This document shows positions 1 to 8,556 of a stretch of 22,726 bases of DNA, piece by piece. The translations under genes and the position numbers were made by a program. This DNA is from a virus: IMG/VR virus record IMGVR_UViG_3300020407_000013, positions 1-22,726 of that record. One strand, written 5' to 3'. Within the stretch, counting starts at the first letter, position 1. Each line of letters begins with the position of its first letter. Below the pieces are notes generated by a model. That model ran no database searches. It worked only from the letters and a program-made list of their open reading frames with translations, and had not been told where the DNA came from.

Positions 1-140
1 TCAAGTGGTCCTTTTGAAACTAATTGATCAACTGTACTATCTAACCAATTTTTATTAAGTTCGGTTTGAAATACACCTGGTAAAAAATTACTAGTTTTTA
101 TATTATTAACCGGATTGTGTCCTGCTTTTTTCTTACTCAT
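1..140 (-). CDS. Structural protein, N-terminal 46 residues (partial)
   Basis: The leftward reading frame starts with ATG at 140-138 and runs off the left edge of the window. An AGGA ribosome site at 152-149, inside the end of gp6, is 8 bases from the ATG. The visible protein has a lysine-rich start (MSKKKAGHNP) and then a segment with LPGVFQTELNKNWLDSTVDQL. Openings of the form LPxxFQTxxNKxxxxxTxDQL are familiar from large virion structural proteins of T4-like marine phages encoded just after gp6. It is the last visible gene of the leftward baseplate operon, 2 bases after the gp6 stop. A wedge or fibre-connector role (gp7/gp8 position) is inference from order alone; the rest of the gene is needed to decide. 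Confidence 0.7.
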   Translation of the reverse strand, partial: MSKKKAGHNPVNNIKTSNFLPGVFQTELNKNWLDSTVDQLVSKGPL

Positions 141-142
141 TA

Positions 143-3100
143 TTATGATCCTGCTTTAATATTTTCATCTGTAATGTTTGTAATAATATCAATATCGTTG
201 ACATCTACATTTGGTATAATAAGTTCATCAGTGTTAGGTGTGTATTCAAACATGTCACCAAACACACTACCTGCATCTTGTGGTACAATAACAAAACTAC
301 TTAATACGCCGGCAAGTTGTTTATGTACATATGCCGCTAGTTCTGTAAAGTAAAATGTTTCACCGAAATCCCAATTGCTTGAATTAAAAAACTCATCTAT
401 AGATTCTACTGTTTTTGATTTTAAATCAGTATCAGTAATACTTGAACCAAATAGTTTAATAATTCTAAATCTTGCTCTTAAATGTGGTTCAGCATGTGTA
501 CCAAACAATGGTTTATACTTAACAGGTTTGTATACAATAGTATCACTTATTGCTTTTTTGTCTATAAGATTTAAGAACTGTGCTCCTAGTTGATAACTTG
601 TAGGTGGCAATGGTTCTGTTATAACTGTACCTTTTAAATAATTTTTATATTCTGTATCATATGATTTTGACAATGCAAATACATCAATAATATTTGTAAA
701 GCTAGGATCAACTACCTGGTTATCTGCAGCAATATGTTCCCATTGAAAGTTTATATTTGATTTAGTAACAGTAGGATAATCACCTACAGTAGTTTCAAAT
801 ATTTCAGGGTTGTCTGGCCTGCTATCAGCATTACCGTCTATTAATGATAACTTGTAATTAACTGAATCAGTATTTTCAAATCCATATACATAGTAAGAAC
901 CTATTGTGGCTATTGCTCCTGTGTCTACGCCTAGTATAGAAATAATATCTCGTTTTGCTTTTTTAGTATAAGTTCCTATCTCTAATTCATTTTGGATATT
1001 TCCTAGTTTTACTTTAGTACTAGTAAAGGTAAATCTTAATGTTCTTAAGTGAATATCATATGCTGTGCCTGAGTAGTTAAAATAAATTAGCCAACTAGTA
1101 TCACTAGAATCAAAATCAGCTGGAAAAAGAGTACTTGTACTAAATGTCTGAGGCGATTTATCAATATTCCAATCTCTAGTTTTATAATCATATTTTATAC
1201 TAAATGATTTATTTGCTTTTATAAGCCATATAATAGTATCTTGTTCTCTAATAGAAAACTTTTTAGATAATGCTGGATATATAAGATCAATAGTACTGCC
1301 ACTTTCAATAGCAGTATCTAAAACAATAGCACCTGTACCATCTGTACGTTTACCTGTTGGCTGTCCAGCAGATGTTCCTGTACCTTCTATTCCAAGTCCA
1401 TGTTCAGCAGTATCAATTACTTTTGCCCATTTAAATGTTGTTAATGTTGCTGTTCCATTACCTGCTCCAGCACCTGTTGCTGTAAAGATTGTACCAATGT
1501 TATTATTAGCGGCGCCTATTAAAGTAAAATCTGTTGTGCCGACTGTTTTAATTCTCCATTTTATTCCAATAGTAAACAATCCTGCTGTAACTGCTGGTGG
1601 AGCAAATTTAATTAATGCACCAGGTGTAATGTATTGCATATAGTTAGATACTGTACTACCAACTCTTGTATAGGCATTATTATAATCTGTAATCCAACCA
1701 TTTAAAATACCACTAGCAGTTGTATTACTAGCATTCCATGTGTAAATGGAAGTCGGTTGTACAACTTTAGTAGTGTCTGTGTGGGTTGTGCCATCAAAGT
1801 GTCCAGACGTACATGCTAAGGTAATAAATGAATTTTTAAATCTTGTATAATATAAATTTATAAATTCATCATTGTCTAATATATTCTTGACATATTTTTT
1901 GTATATTAAGTTTGCACTCTCAGTTGCCGAAGATGAAGACGATACTAACCTATCGACTGAGGATAGTGTTGCATCGTCACCTGCCATATATAAATTACTG
2001 TATGTACCAGTAGGGTCATTAAATTTAGAATATCTACTGTGTCCGCTAAATGTTCTGTTAATACTTTTAACTTTTACAATACCTCCGTTAGTGCTTCCTA
2101 ACATAGTATTGTAGTCTTGTGCAGTAATCATTCTGTCTTGACTAGCATAGTTCCTTGGTGCGTTTTCTTTTATCTCATCTATAGTTTCATTTGAACTTGC
2201 AGTTGAAACTGATTGCTTGAGTTGTATCGTAAATACCGCAGTATACGTATTACCATCTACTCCTGTATAATTCATCTGTATTCTTTTATTTGTTATATCA
2301 TCTGGTCTCAAAATATATGTACTATTAGCACTTGTTCTATACCATACTCTAATAGTGTCTTTTGGAATGTTACCAAACACACGATCAGGAAATACAACTG
2401 ATATTTTGTTGTCTGTTCTAGTCTTAACACTAAAGACATTTCTCTCGCCTGTTGCTAAGTTATTATAAATTACATTACTATTAACATCTATAACTTTTGT
2501 CCATTCTTTAACAACATTACCTGTACTGTTAATATTTTGTACCCATACATCTGAATTGTTTACATTTGTATTTGTAATATCATATGATGCATTGTCAATA
2601 GGAGTATCTATACTAAAATCATTGTATTGTAAAGTTCCTTGTTTAACACCAAAAAAGAATCCAGTATTAACACTGTTTATACCTTTACCATCATTTTTAA
2701 AATATATTCCAAAACTTCCTACTGGGTTTGGAGATTTTTCTGCAAATACTTTAGTATTATTATCATAGTCGCTGCTTATAACATTAAATGTGGATTGTGT
2801 TCCAGACACTACGCCTTGTACATCAAATTTAATTTGATTAGGGGTATTGTTGAGATCGTAAAATTCTGTTTTTATATTATTAATTACTACTGATTTTTTT
2901 GGACTACCATATTGATTACTGTTTTGCATAACTGAATTAACTACAGTAATAAAATCATCTAAGTTACTTACATTGTTTGAAACTTCATATTTAATATCAG
3001 TTCCACCTAAGCTCGTACCCGCACTTCCAATAACATTTTCATTTGTTTTAACACTTACTACTTTCATCTCACCGTACGCTGGCACATTACGTCTTGGTTG

Positions 3101-3418
3101 ATATCCTAAAAATTCTGCTAATTTGTAAACTGATTCCTGTCGTTCTGCTGTACTTAAAAAATTGTTCCTAGCATTCATATCTACTCGATATGCTAAGTTG
3201 TGACCAAATTGTGCAACTACATCTAGTAGTGAAACAAATTCAGCTGATTCTACCCAGTCATTGTAGTTTTCTGGATAATTATTGCGTACATAGTCAACCA
3301 TTGCAGTACGTATTGTGTCATAGTCAAATGCTTGAAAGTTAGCATTAATATACGATTCATATATTACTGTAAAGTCTTCTGCCGCGAATAGTTTATTTTG
3401 TCTTGATTTCTGTGCCAT
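143..3418 (-). CDS. gp6: Baseplate wedge protein gp6
   Basis: gp6 forms the dimeric inner ring of the T4 baseplate wedge, joining gp25, gp53 and gp7 (established for T4). The N-terminus (about residues 1-130, with the DYVRNNYPENYNDWVESAEF stretch followed by a RVDMNARNNFLSTA segment) and the C-terminus (about 950-1060, with HLRARFRIIKLFG and then NSSNWDFGETFYFTELAAY) are typical of the family. At 1091 residues it is much longer than T4 gp6 (660), and the extra length lies in the middle. That middle part includes a glycine/threonine-rich module at about residues 613-661 (TVGTTDFTLIGAANNNIGT, then FTATGAGAGNGTAT) of a kind seen repeatedly in marine phage tail proteins. It starts 2 bases after the gp25 stop, so it is translationally linked. 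Identification is firm; the origin of the middle part is inference. Confidence 0.92.
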   Translation of the reverse strand: MAQKSRQNKLFAAEDFTVIYESYINANFQAFDYDTIRTAMVDYVRNNYPENYNDWVESAEFVSLLDVVAQFGHNLAYRVDMNARNNFLSTAERQESVYKLAEFLGYQPRRNVPAYGEMKVVSVKTNENVIGSAGTSLGGTDIKYEVSNNVSNLDDFITVVNSVMQNSNQYGSPKKSVVINNIKTEFYDLNNTPNQIKFDVQGVVSGTQSTFNVISSDYDNNTKVFAEKSPNPVGSFGIYFKNDGKGINSVNTGFFFGVKQGTLQYNDFSIDTPIDNASYDITNTNVNNSDVWVQNINSTGNVVKEWTKVIDVNSNVIYNNLATGERNVFSVKTRTDNKISVVFPDRVFGNIPKDTIRVWYRTSANSTYILRPDDITNKRIQMNYTGVDGNTYTAVFTIQLKQSVSTASSNETIDEIKENAPRNYASQDRMITAQDYNTMLGSTNGGIVKVKSINRTFSGHSRYSKFNDPTGTYSNLYMAGDDATLSSVDRLVSSSSSATESANLIYKKYVKNILDNDEFINLYYTRFKNSFITLACTSGHFDGTTHTDTTKVVQPTSIYTWNASNTTASGILNGWITDYNNAYTRVGSTVSNYMQYITPGALIKFAPPAVTAGLFTIGIKWRIKTVGTTDFTLIGAANNNIGTIFTATGAGAGNGTATLTTFKWAKVIDTAEHGLGIEGTGTSAGQPTGKRTDGTGAIVLDTAIESGSTIDLIYPALSKKFSIREQDTIIWLIKANKSFSIKYDYKTRDWNIDKSPQTFSTSTLFPADFDSSDTSWLIYFNYSGTAYDIHLRTLRFTFTSTKVKLGNIQNELEIGTYTKKAKRDIISILGVDTGAIATIGSYYVYGFENTDSVNYKLSLIDGNADSRPDNPEIFETTVGDYPTVTKSNINFQWEHIAADNQVVDPSFTNIIDVFALSKSYDTEYKNYLKGTVITEPLPPTSYQLGAQFLNLIDKKAISDTIVYKPVKYKPLFGTHAEPHLRARFRIIKLFGSSITDTDLKSKTVESIDEFFNSSNWDFGETFYFTELAAYVHKQLAGVLSSFVIVPQDAGSVFGDMFEYTPNTDELIIPNVDVNDIDIITNITDENIKAGS

Positions 3419-3420
3419 AA

Positions 3421-3804
3421 TTAAAACTCTGCGTTATGTTCGAACTCTCGATCGAATTTAATCTGCAACTCTGTTGCAGTTGTTGTTGGTAAGTAAGTGA
3501 GCTTTACGTTAACTGTGACCGAATGTGCATCTTGATTAACTTTTATATTTGAATCTGATACTTCAAATCTAGGATCGTATGATACTACATTATATACTTC
3601 TTCATTAATAGAATCTATTGTTGATTGATCTAGTGGTTCAAAGACGTATAATTCCAAGTCGCACCCGAATGTAGGGTCTGTCCATTTCTCTCCTTTACGG
3701 ATTTTAAAATGATTTAACAGGTCCTGCTTGGCTAAATCTAAGCCAGTCAGACTCTTACTTGTGTAAGGTTGATTTAATGTTGTGTACCCAAATATATTGC
3801 TCAT
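3421..3804 (-). CDS. gp25: Baseplate wedge protein gp25
   Basis: gp25 is the small conserved wedge protein that, with gp6 and gp53, nucleates sheath contraction in contractile tails. The 127 residues are close to T4 gp25 (132). The family core is visible: DLAKQDLLNHFKIRKGEKW followed by DPTFGCDLELYVFEPL, matching the usual DLxNHFxTRxGER...PxFG pattern. It lies directly upstream of gp6, the order found in T4. Unusually, no Shine-Dalgarno sequence precedes the ATG; instead a late-promoter box (CATAAATAG, 3817-3809) ends only 4 bases before it. If RNA starts at the T4 distance, the promoter-proximal message would have almost no leader. Readthrough from upstream could also feed the gene. Confidence 0.93.
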   Translation of the reverse strand: MSNIFGYTTLNQPYTSKSLTGLDLAKQDLLNHFKIRKGEKWTDPTFGCDLELYVFEPLDQSTIDSINEEVYNVVSYDPRFEVSDSNIKVNQDAHSVTVNVKLTYLPTTTATELQIKFDREFEHNAEF

Positions 3805-3808
3805 ACAA

Positions 3809-3817
3809 CTATTTATG
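3809..3817 (-). promoter_or_regulatory. T4-type late promoter box before gp25
   Basis: The minus strand reads CATAAATAG, sharing the ATAAATA core with the other late boxes of the window and with T4 TATAAATA. In T4, RNA starts about six bases past the box, which would put +1 at or next to the gp25 ATG (3804). It lies in a 44-base gap that otherwise holds only a 12-bp palindrome (AACTACGTAGTT, 3827-3838). Confidence 0.55.
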
Positions 3818-3848
3818 CGAATTATTAACTACGTAGTTTATGAATGAG

Positions 3849-4556
3849 TTAAGTTAGTAGTTTTGCCAGGAGTCTTTTCCTACTTTCAATCATATTTGGT
3901 AAGAATCGTTTTGTTTCTGCATAGTAAACATATTCTGCTTGTTTCTTTTGATCATCATTTAATTGGCCAGTACTATATTCTTTTACAAGAGTTTGTATGC
4001 CATTTTCTTTAATAAGAGATCTATCTTTATATGTTCCATAGTCACCAAGGATTAATATTTTTGCTTCTGATTGCCTAGTAATTCTATCCAAACCACTAAG
4101 TGTTAATGCTGTGGCTACATGGTCCCATTTTTTATCTGAGATAAAATCTAATAACTTGAATTTTCTATCACCTGTTCCCACATGGCTAAATGATCCTGTA
4201 TCTACATATAAACTTAACATAGCATCATATTGTGATTGTGATAATGTGTTTAATGGAAATAGTTTTTTAAATCTTCGTTCTTTATCTTTAAATTCTTCTA
4301 TCCAATTTGTATATGCCTCAGCTTCAGTAAGGCCTGTGCCAGTTAATCCAGTAGTTCCATTGTAGCCTATAACAGAATTTTTAGAATAGCCAAGCCATTT
4401 AGTATGTCTGAGTTTAAGATTAATTAGTTTATCACTTGCTTCATGTTCAGATAAATTTATTAGCGTGTTAACCGCTGTGCTGTTAATAGTTGTAAACAAT
4501 CCATAATCTATTAGATTTTTATTATCAACTGTTGGTTGTAAGTAAACAGTTGCCAT
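3849..4556 (-). CDS. Lysozyme-like (GH24-like) protein, probably degenerate active site
   Basis: The 235 residues keep the outline of phage T4-type lysozymes (glycoside hydrolase 24). There is an N-terminal Glu-rich helix (SEHEA, about 36-40), a VIGYNGTTGLTGTGLTEAEAY segment (62-82) where active enzymes have TIGxGH followed by xTxxEA, a LSQSQYDAMLSLYVDTGSF segment (105-123) where they have LxxxQxxALxSFxxNxG, and GLDRITRQSEAKILILGDYG (155-174) matching the usual GLxxRRxxEaxLxxxGdY. The catalytic Thr of TIG is Val here and the Gly-His is Asn-Gly, so hydrolytic activity is doubtful. In T4 the lysozyme domain sits inside gp5; here gp5 lacks it and this separate gene follows gp5 with a TAATG stop/start overlap. 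A baseplate-hub role is inferred from position and fold. Confidence 0.62.
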   Translation of the reverse strand: MATVYLQPTVDNKNLIDYGLFTTINSTAVNTLINLSEHEASDKLINLKLRHTKWLGYSKNSVIGYNGTTGLTGTGLTEAEAYTNWIEEFKDKERRFKKLFPLNTLSQSQYDAMLSLYVDTGSFSHVGTGDRKFKLLDFISDKKWDHVATALTLSGLDRITRQSEAKILILGDYGTYKDRSLIKENGIQTLVKEYSTGQLNDDQKKQAEYVYYAETKRFLPNMIESRKRLLAKLLT

Positions 4557-5809
4557 TATGATGAATTCCCTTTTGATTTGTTAAATCCTTCTTCTACTCC
4601 ACTAACACCTTTCCATGGATGATGTTCTGGTACTCTACTTGCTACACTCGTTTTAACATTCTCATTTGCTATTTGATTTTGTACTGTAGTTTTTGTTGCT
4701 GGATCTGGGTCAGGGCCGTTCATATCTATTCTAGCACCTTTGATAATCTGATTGCCTGCTACAAGTAAATTATAGTTTGCATCTGCTTGTATATTAATAT
4801 CTACTGCACTGTATATATCCATACTGCCTACACTTGTTTCTAATTTTATTCCATCACTACCTGAGCTTTTTATATTAACGCCCATTTCGGCCTGCATATT
4901 AATATTACCTTTTGCGTGTACATTGTAATCGCCTTCTGTATGAATACTAACTCCGCTTTTGCTGTAAACATCTATGTGTCCTACAAGGTCCATCTCAACC
5001 CAAGCATCACCTGATTTGTTTATAATAAAAACAAAACCATTACTGTCGTCCATTAATATTTGAGCACCGCCTTTGGTTCTCAATCTAATATTGTTACTGA
5101 CGCCATTAGCATCACCATCGTCCATTGTAAGGACATGTCCTTGTCGTGTTGTAATACCAAAAACTTTACTAGGCGACTCTCTTCTTGCACTACTTTGGCT
5201 GAGTCCCCTTACATAGTCAACACTTAGTCCTTGTTGATTTAATACTGACATTGTGTACTCGTCTACTGGTTTAGTATCTGCATCATTTTTATCTGTTGGG
5301 TTTTTCTCAACTGCTGGCCCGAGCCCTGCAATCTTTGCTCTAGCCATTTCTGTATTAGTCATACCTGCTGGGCCTGAGCTAGTTCCAAGTTTGTAAACAT
5401 CATGACCAGCCTTACCGCCCATCATAGCATTTCTATCTTTTGCTATAAGAGAACCAATTACAATACCTTGTTCTTGACTGCTTGTGTATGCTACAACAAC
5501 ATTTGTTCCTATTTCTGGAGGCTGAGGCCACATGCCATAACTTGTTGGTGCTTGAGATTCTTTAGTTACATCTTTACCACTATCAGTAATTTTTGTATGA
5601 CCACCAAACGGAATTGCCAGTAAACAAATTCTTTCATTCTTTTTTGCTCCAAATTCAGAGATACGTACAGTTATTCTTCCTGTATATAAACTATCTTTGT
5701 TGTTAATAACTTCGCCAATATATATTCCGCTAAGGGTATTAATACCCATTGCACTGCTTTGTTTACCTCTTTTTGAAACTACTACTCCGTCGTGTTTTAT
5801 TAATGCCAT
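4556..5809 (-). CDS. gp5: Baseplate hub/spike protein gp5
   Basis: gp5 trimers form the cell-puncturing spike under the hub. The sequence has an N-terminal OB-fold region (about 25-130; YTGRITVRISEFGAKKNERI, then an AIPFGG segment and WPQPPEIGTNVVVAYTSSQE), a linker, and a C-terminal region rich in short repeating beta units (about 210-375; SKSGVSIHTEGDYNVHAKGN continuing as a QAEMGVNIKSSGSDG segment), typical of the VgrG/gp5 triple-stranded beta-helix. There is no lysozyme domain between them, unlike T4 gp5 (575 residues); at 417 residues the length fits this loss. It begins 1 base after the stop of the 813-residue hub protein, with AGGAG upstream, and overlaps the next gene by one base (TAATG). 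Confidence 0.9.
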   Translation of the reverse strand: MALIKHDGVVVSKRGKQSSAMGINTLSGIYIGEVINNKDSLYTGRITVRISEFGAKKNERICLLAIPFGGHTKITDSGKDVTKESQAPTSYGMWPQPPEIGTNVVVAYTSSQEQGIVIGSLIAKDRNAMMGGKAGHDVYKLGTSSGPAGMTNTEMARAKIAGLGPAVEKNPTDKNDADTKPVDEYTMSVLNQQGLSVDYVRGLSQSSARRESPSKVFGITTRQGHVLTMDDGDANGVSNNIRLRTKGGAQILMDDSNGFVFIINKSGDAWVEMDLVGHIDVYSKSGVSIHTEGDYNVHAKGNINMQAEMGVNIKSSGSDGIKLETSVGSMDIYSAVDINIQADANYNLLVAGNQIIKGARIDMNGPDPDPATKTTVQNQIANENVKTSVASRVPEHHPWKGVSGVEEGFNKSKGNSS

Positions 5810-5810
5810 A

Positions 5811-8252
5811 TTACATGTCTCCTGATAATTCTATTAATCTTCCTAATACTAAACTTGTGTTTGTTGTTACATCTTTATAACCACTTAATGTTTGTGTAAA
5901 TTTTCCGCCTTGGAACCTACTCTCAATTGAAGTTAATTTATAAACTCCTGATGAAACAATATCAATAGGTCCTTTTGTTTGATCTTCTAGTAACTTATCT
6001 GCATTTGGATTCCATTGTACAAAACTTATTAATGCATCGCGTTTACTATAATCTGGTGTTTCTAATTTTCCTTTTATTATCGCCTGCATATTGCCCATCC
6101 AATATGGGTCACCTTTTATTTCTAAATCAAATTTCCACGCATCATATTCACGTTTGGCCATTTGAGATATTTTGTGTGCTAACGCTGATCTACTATCTAT
6201 ACCAGTTGCATTAAGTTGTGCATCTTCGGCAGAATCAGCTTTGGTAGCTCCACCATGAACTAAATCATTAAAAACACTTTCAGCGGTGTAAGGTATATCT
6301 TCTAAATATGGTGATGTTGGTATTGCTGTAGGAGCAAATTGAGGTTCCCCATCACTGCCTCTTCCATGACCGTATTGACCTCCTTGTGGGTGATCAACAA
6401 CTACATATAAATTTTGTACATCAATTTGATAGTTCAATACTTCTGTATTTGTTCCTGAATACATAAATGTGTAAGCCTTTTCAATTTTTGTGTTATTAAT
6501 TTTTTGTTTTTGAAAAATAGGATCTTTGAGTTTCTTTGCATGTTCTGTAAGACTAAGATCTGGAGATGTCTTATTTATATAAATTTTAATAGTAAAGGTA
6601 ACTAGAATAGGCTCTACACTAGCATAGAGCATTTTTCCGGCATACTCTTTTTGATCTTTCTTTGAATATTCGTATGTTGGATCAACTACAATGGCAGCCT
6701 TTAAACCTTGTTTCTCTAATTCAAGTTGCCAGTCAATCCATTCTTTACAGTTCTTTTGTATTAAGTCTCCTAATTTCATAGGAATACTAGTTTCTCTTTC
6801 AATTGTTACATCACATGTATCAGGATCATCTGGACTGACGTTCTGTCCACCGGAATCTGCTGAATCAGTTATATTGGAATATATTCTAGTTTCTAAAGTA
6901 AAATTCTCTTCTATGTCTGCTGTTTTAGTTCCTGGCATTGATACAACTTTTGATGAACCATCAAATACAATAGCTATCTGTTTTGGTGGCTGTCTTCCAG
7001 CCTTAAAATCTTCTTTGTTCATTGCCTCCTTTTGTCCTTTGTTAAATTGTTTTACTAATCCGTCTGTAAGGTCCTTTACTGTTCTTATGTTTTTTATGGT
7101 TATATCACAATCAGTAACTGATTCTGTTTGTGCGTGTTTAATCATTGACCATGCAATAATGTTATATCTAGTGCCCTCTGGTCCAGTAGTACTTCTAATT
7201 TGATTTAACTTAACTGGGTAAAAGAATATACCATTAAATGTAGTACTTGCAGAAGTAACTGGGTCTCTACCTAAAAATTCTAATTTTAATATATAATTTT
7301 GTGAATGTAAGTTGGCTGGCTTTTTAATAATTTGTGCTGCTCTTAGAGCTTTATCCAAAAAAGTAAAGCCCAGGTTTTCAAATAAATCAAATTGTATTAC
7401 ACCTGGTGTAGTATTACCATGTCTTTGTCCTGGTGTTACTACTGACATTGCCGCAAAATTATCTAAAGAAAATTCTGTAGTAGTTCCTTGTTGTGCAATA
7501 ATAAATGCTTTTTTAGTTTTTAATGCCGCATCATCATCCCCTAATATATTAGGGTCATTCCAAATATCATTGTCTACTATATACAATGTCCAACGATACG
7601 TAGGGCTATCAACAGTACTTAACCAGTTAGGTGCAACAAGGTTTGTTACTTTACCAGTTTGTATACGTTTAGCCTTAGCATCGGTTCTTATACCTCTTTC
7701 TCTATTTGTTTCTTGTCCACCTGAATCCTTTGCAGTGGTAAAACCTGCCGCATCAAAATCTGTATCTTGTGTGGCGAGCTGAACTTCACTTTCTGATTTG
7801 CCATTTGCCATAGCAACACCAGTTGCAATTACATCTTCAGTAAACTTAGTATCACGGTCATATTTTTGATGAAGGTCAGTTGAAGCACCTTCCATATCTG
7901 CCATTGATGTTATTAGTGCTTTAGTGATATGTGGATGAGTTTTTAAATTAGGTAAAGTATCATTTGGACCAATTCCTAAGTCAGCTGACACTTTGTCTAT
8001 ATATGCTAGTGTATCATTATAATCTTCTGGTGGTGCATGACGAGTAATAATTTCAGCTAGTGTACTGTTGCCGTGTGTTTCTTGACTTGTATATAAATTC
8101 TTTGCCGCAGCACGAACACCAAGTTCGGGATTAGAAAACGTTTCAAAGCCAGCATTAGATCCAACAGCGCCTTGCCACGGTATGTTTGTATCTATGAGGT
8201 TTACTGGATTATTGTTTCTATCCGCCAGTGTTGTGCCTGCTACATTTGCCAT
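5811..8252 (-). CDS. Baseplate hub structural protein (gp27-position) with N-terminal muramidase-like module
   Basis: This is a large (813-residue) virion protein. Residues about 11-100 form a separate module (RNNNPVNL, then IPWQGAVGSNAGFETFSNPE, HAPPEDYNDTLAYIDKVSADLG) of the type found at the ends of many phage structural or cell-wall-acting proteins, with the RNxNPxN...W.G...F..F......G.RA pattern. The remainder (about 200-813) is mostly beta-rich. Its end (SGVYKLTSIESRFQGGKFTQ, TLSGYKD) resembles hub proteins of the gp27/gpD fold, which close with a similar strand pair. The gene sits between gp53 and gp5, where a gp27-like hub gene is expected. The gp27 assignment is inference: T4 gp27 is 391 residues and sequence similarity is not obvious by eye. 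Neighbours are 1 base away on both sides. Confidence 0.68.
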   Translation of the reverse strand: MANVAGTTLADRNNNPVNLIDTNIPWQGAVGSNAGFETFSNPELGVRAAAKNLYTSQETHGNSTLAEIITRHAPPEDYNDTLAYIDKVSADLGIGPNDTLPNLKTHPHITKALITSMADMEGASTDLHQKYDRDTKFTEDVIATGVAMANGKSESEVQLATQDTDFDAAGFTTAKDSGGQETNRERGIRTDAKAKRIQTGKVTNLVAPNWLSTVDSPTYRWTLYIVDNDIWNDPNILGDDDAALKTKKAFIIAQQGTTTEFSLDNFAAMSVVTPGQRHGNTTPGVIQFDLFENLGFTFLDKALRAAQIIKKPANLHSQNYILKLEFLGRDPVTSASTTFNGIFFYPVKLNQIRSTTGPEGTRYNIIAWSMIKHAQTESVTDCDITIKNIRTVKDLTDGLVKQFNKGQKEAMNKEDFKAGRQPPKQIAIVFDGSSKVVSMPGTKTADIEENFTLETRIYSNITDSADSGGQNVSPDDPDTCDVTIERETSIPMKLGDLIQKNCKEWIDWQLELEKQGLKAAIVVDPTYEYSKKDQKEYAGKMLYASVEPILVTFTIKIYINKTSPDLSLTEHAKKLKDPIFQKQKINNTKIEKAYTFMYSGTNTEVLNYQIDVQNLYVVVDHPQGGQYGHGRGSDGEPQFAPTAIPTSPYLEDIPYTAESVFNDLVHGGATKADSAEDAQLNATGIDSRSALAHKISQMAKREYDAWKFDLEIKGDPYWMGNMQAIIKGKLETPDYSKRDALISFVQWNPNADKLLEDQTKGPIDIVSSGVYKLTSIESRFQGGKFTQTLSGYKDVTTNTSLVLGRLIELSGDM

Positions 8253-8253
8253 G

Positions 8254-8538
8254 TTACGAGAACCTTATAGGAACTGAAATTTTTAAACCTGTTTTAAAAT
8301 CTATAATAGGGTCTGATAATTTATCTTCATTAAATAAAGCAAATACCCACCATAACTTTGCATTACCATATAAGTCATGTGCTAATAAGTCTGGTTTCTC
8401 TTCGTATTTTGCTTCTAGTGTTATTGTTTTTGTTGTTGTGTTATCTACATCAATACTGTCAATATTTAAAACATCTAAATATTGTCCATTAATAATTTTT
8501 GTATTTCTATATAAACTATCTGTTCTATAATTTGCCAT
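8254..8538 (-). CDS. gp53: Baseplate wedge protein gp53
   Basis: gp53 is a LysM-like wedge protein that clamps the gp6/gp25 core in T4. The 94-residue sequence carries the family pattern: EEKPDLLAHDLYGNAKLWWV (48-67), then FALFNEDKLSDPI and DFKTGLKISVPI, that is PDxLAxxLYGxxxLWWxxxxxN...DPxxDxxxGxxIxxP. T4 gp53 is about twice as long, so this is a short, core-only version. A strong ribosome site AGGAGGATTT lies 8-16 bases before the ATG, in the 18-base gap after the gp48-like gene. Confidence 0.88.
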   Translation of the reverse strand: MANYRTDSLYRNTKIINGQYLDVLNIDSIDVDNTTTKTITLEAKYEEKPDLLAHDLYGNAKLWWVFALFNEDKLSDPIIDFKTGLKISVPIRFS

Positions 8539-8556
8539 TAAATAAATCCTCCTTCA

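Noticed and set aside
3827-3838. Perfect palindrome AACTACGTAGTT as an operator or terminator
   Set aside because: No loop, no T-run and no second copy elsewhere; not enough to name a function.
6572-6579. TATAAATA on the minus strand inside the hub protein gene
   Set aside because: It encodes part of the protein (Ile-Tyr-Ile-Asn) and is not followed by a gene start; probably chance.
6691-7782. Long plus-strand open frames opposite the hub protein (6691-7203 and 7312-7782)
   Set aside because: Their translations look like antisense of the hub gene (Ser/Leu/Phe-rich, no family features), and they lack ribosome sites and promoters.
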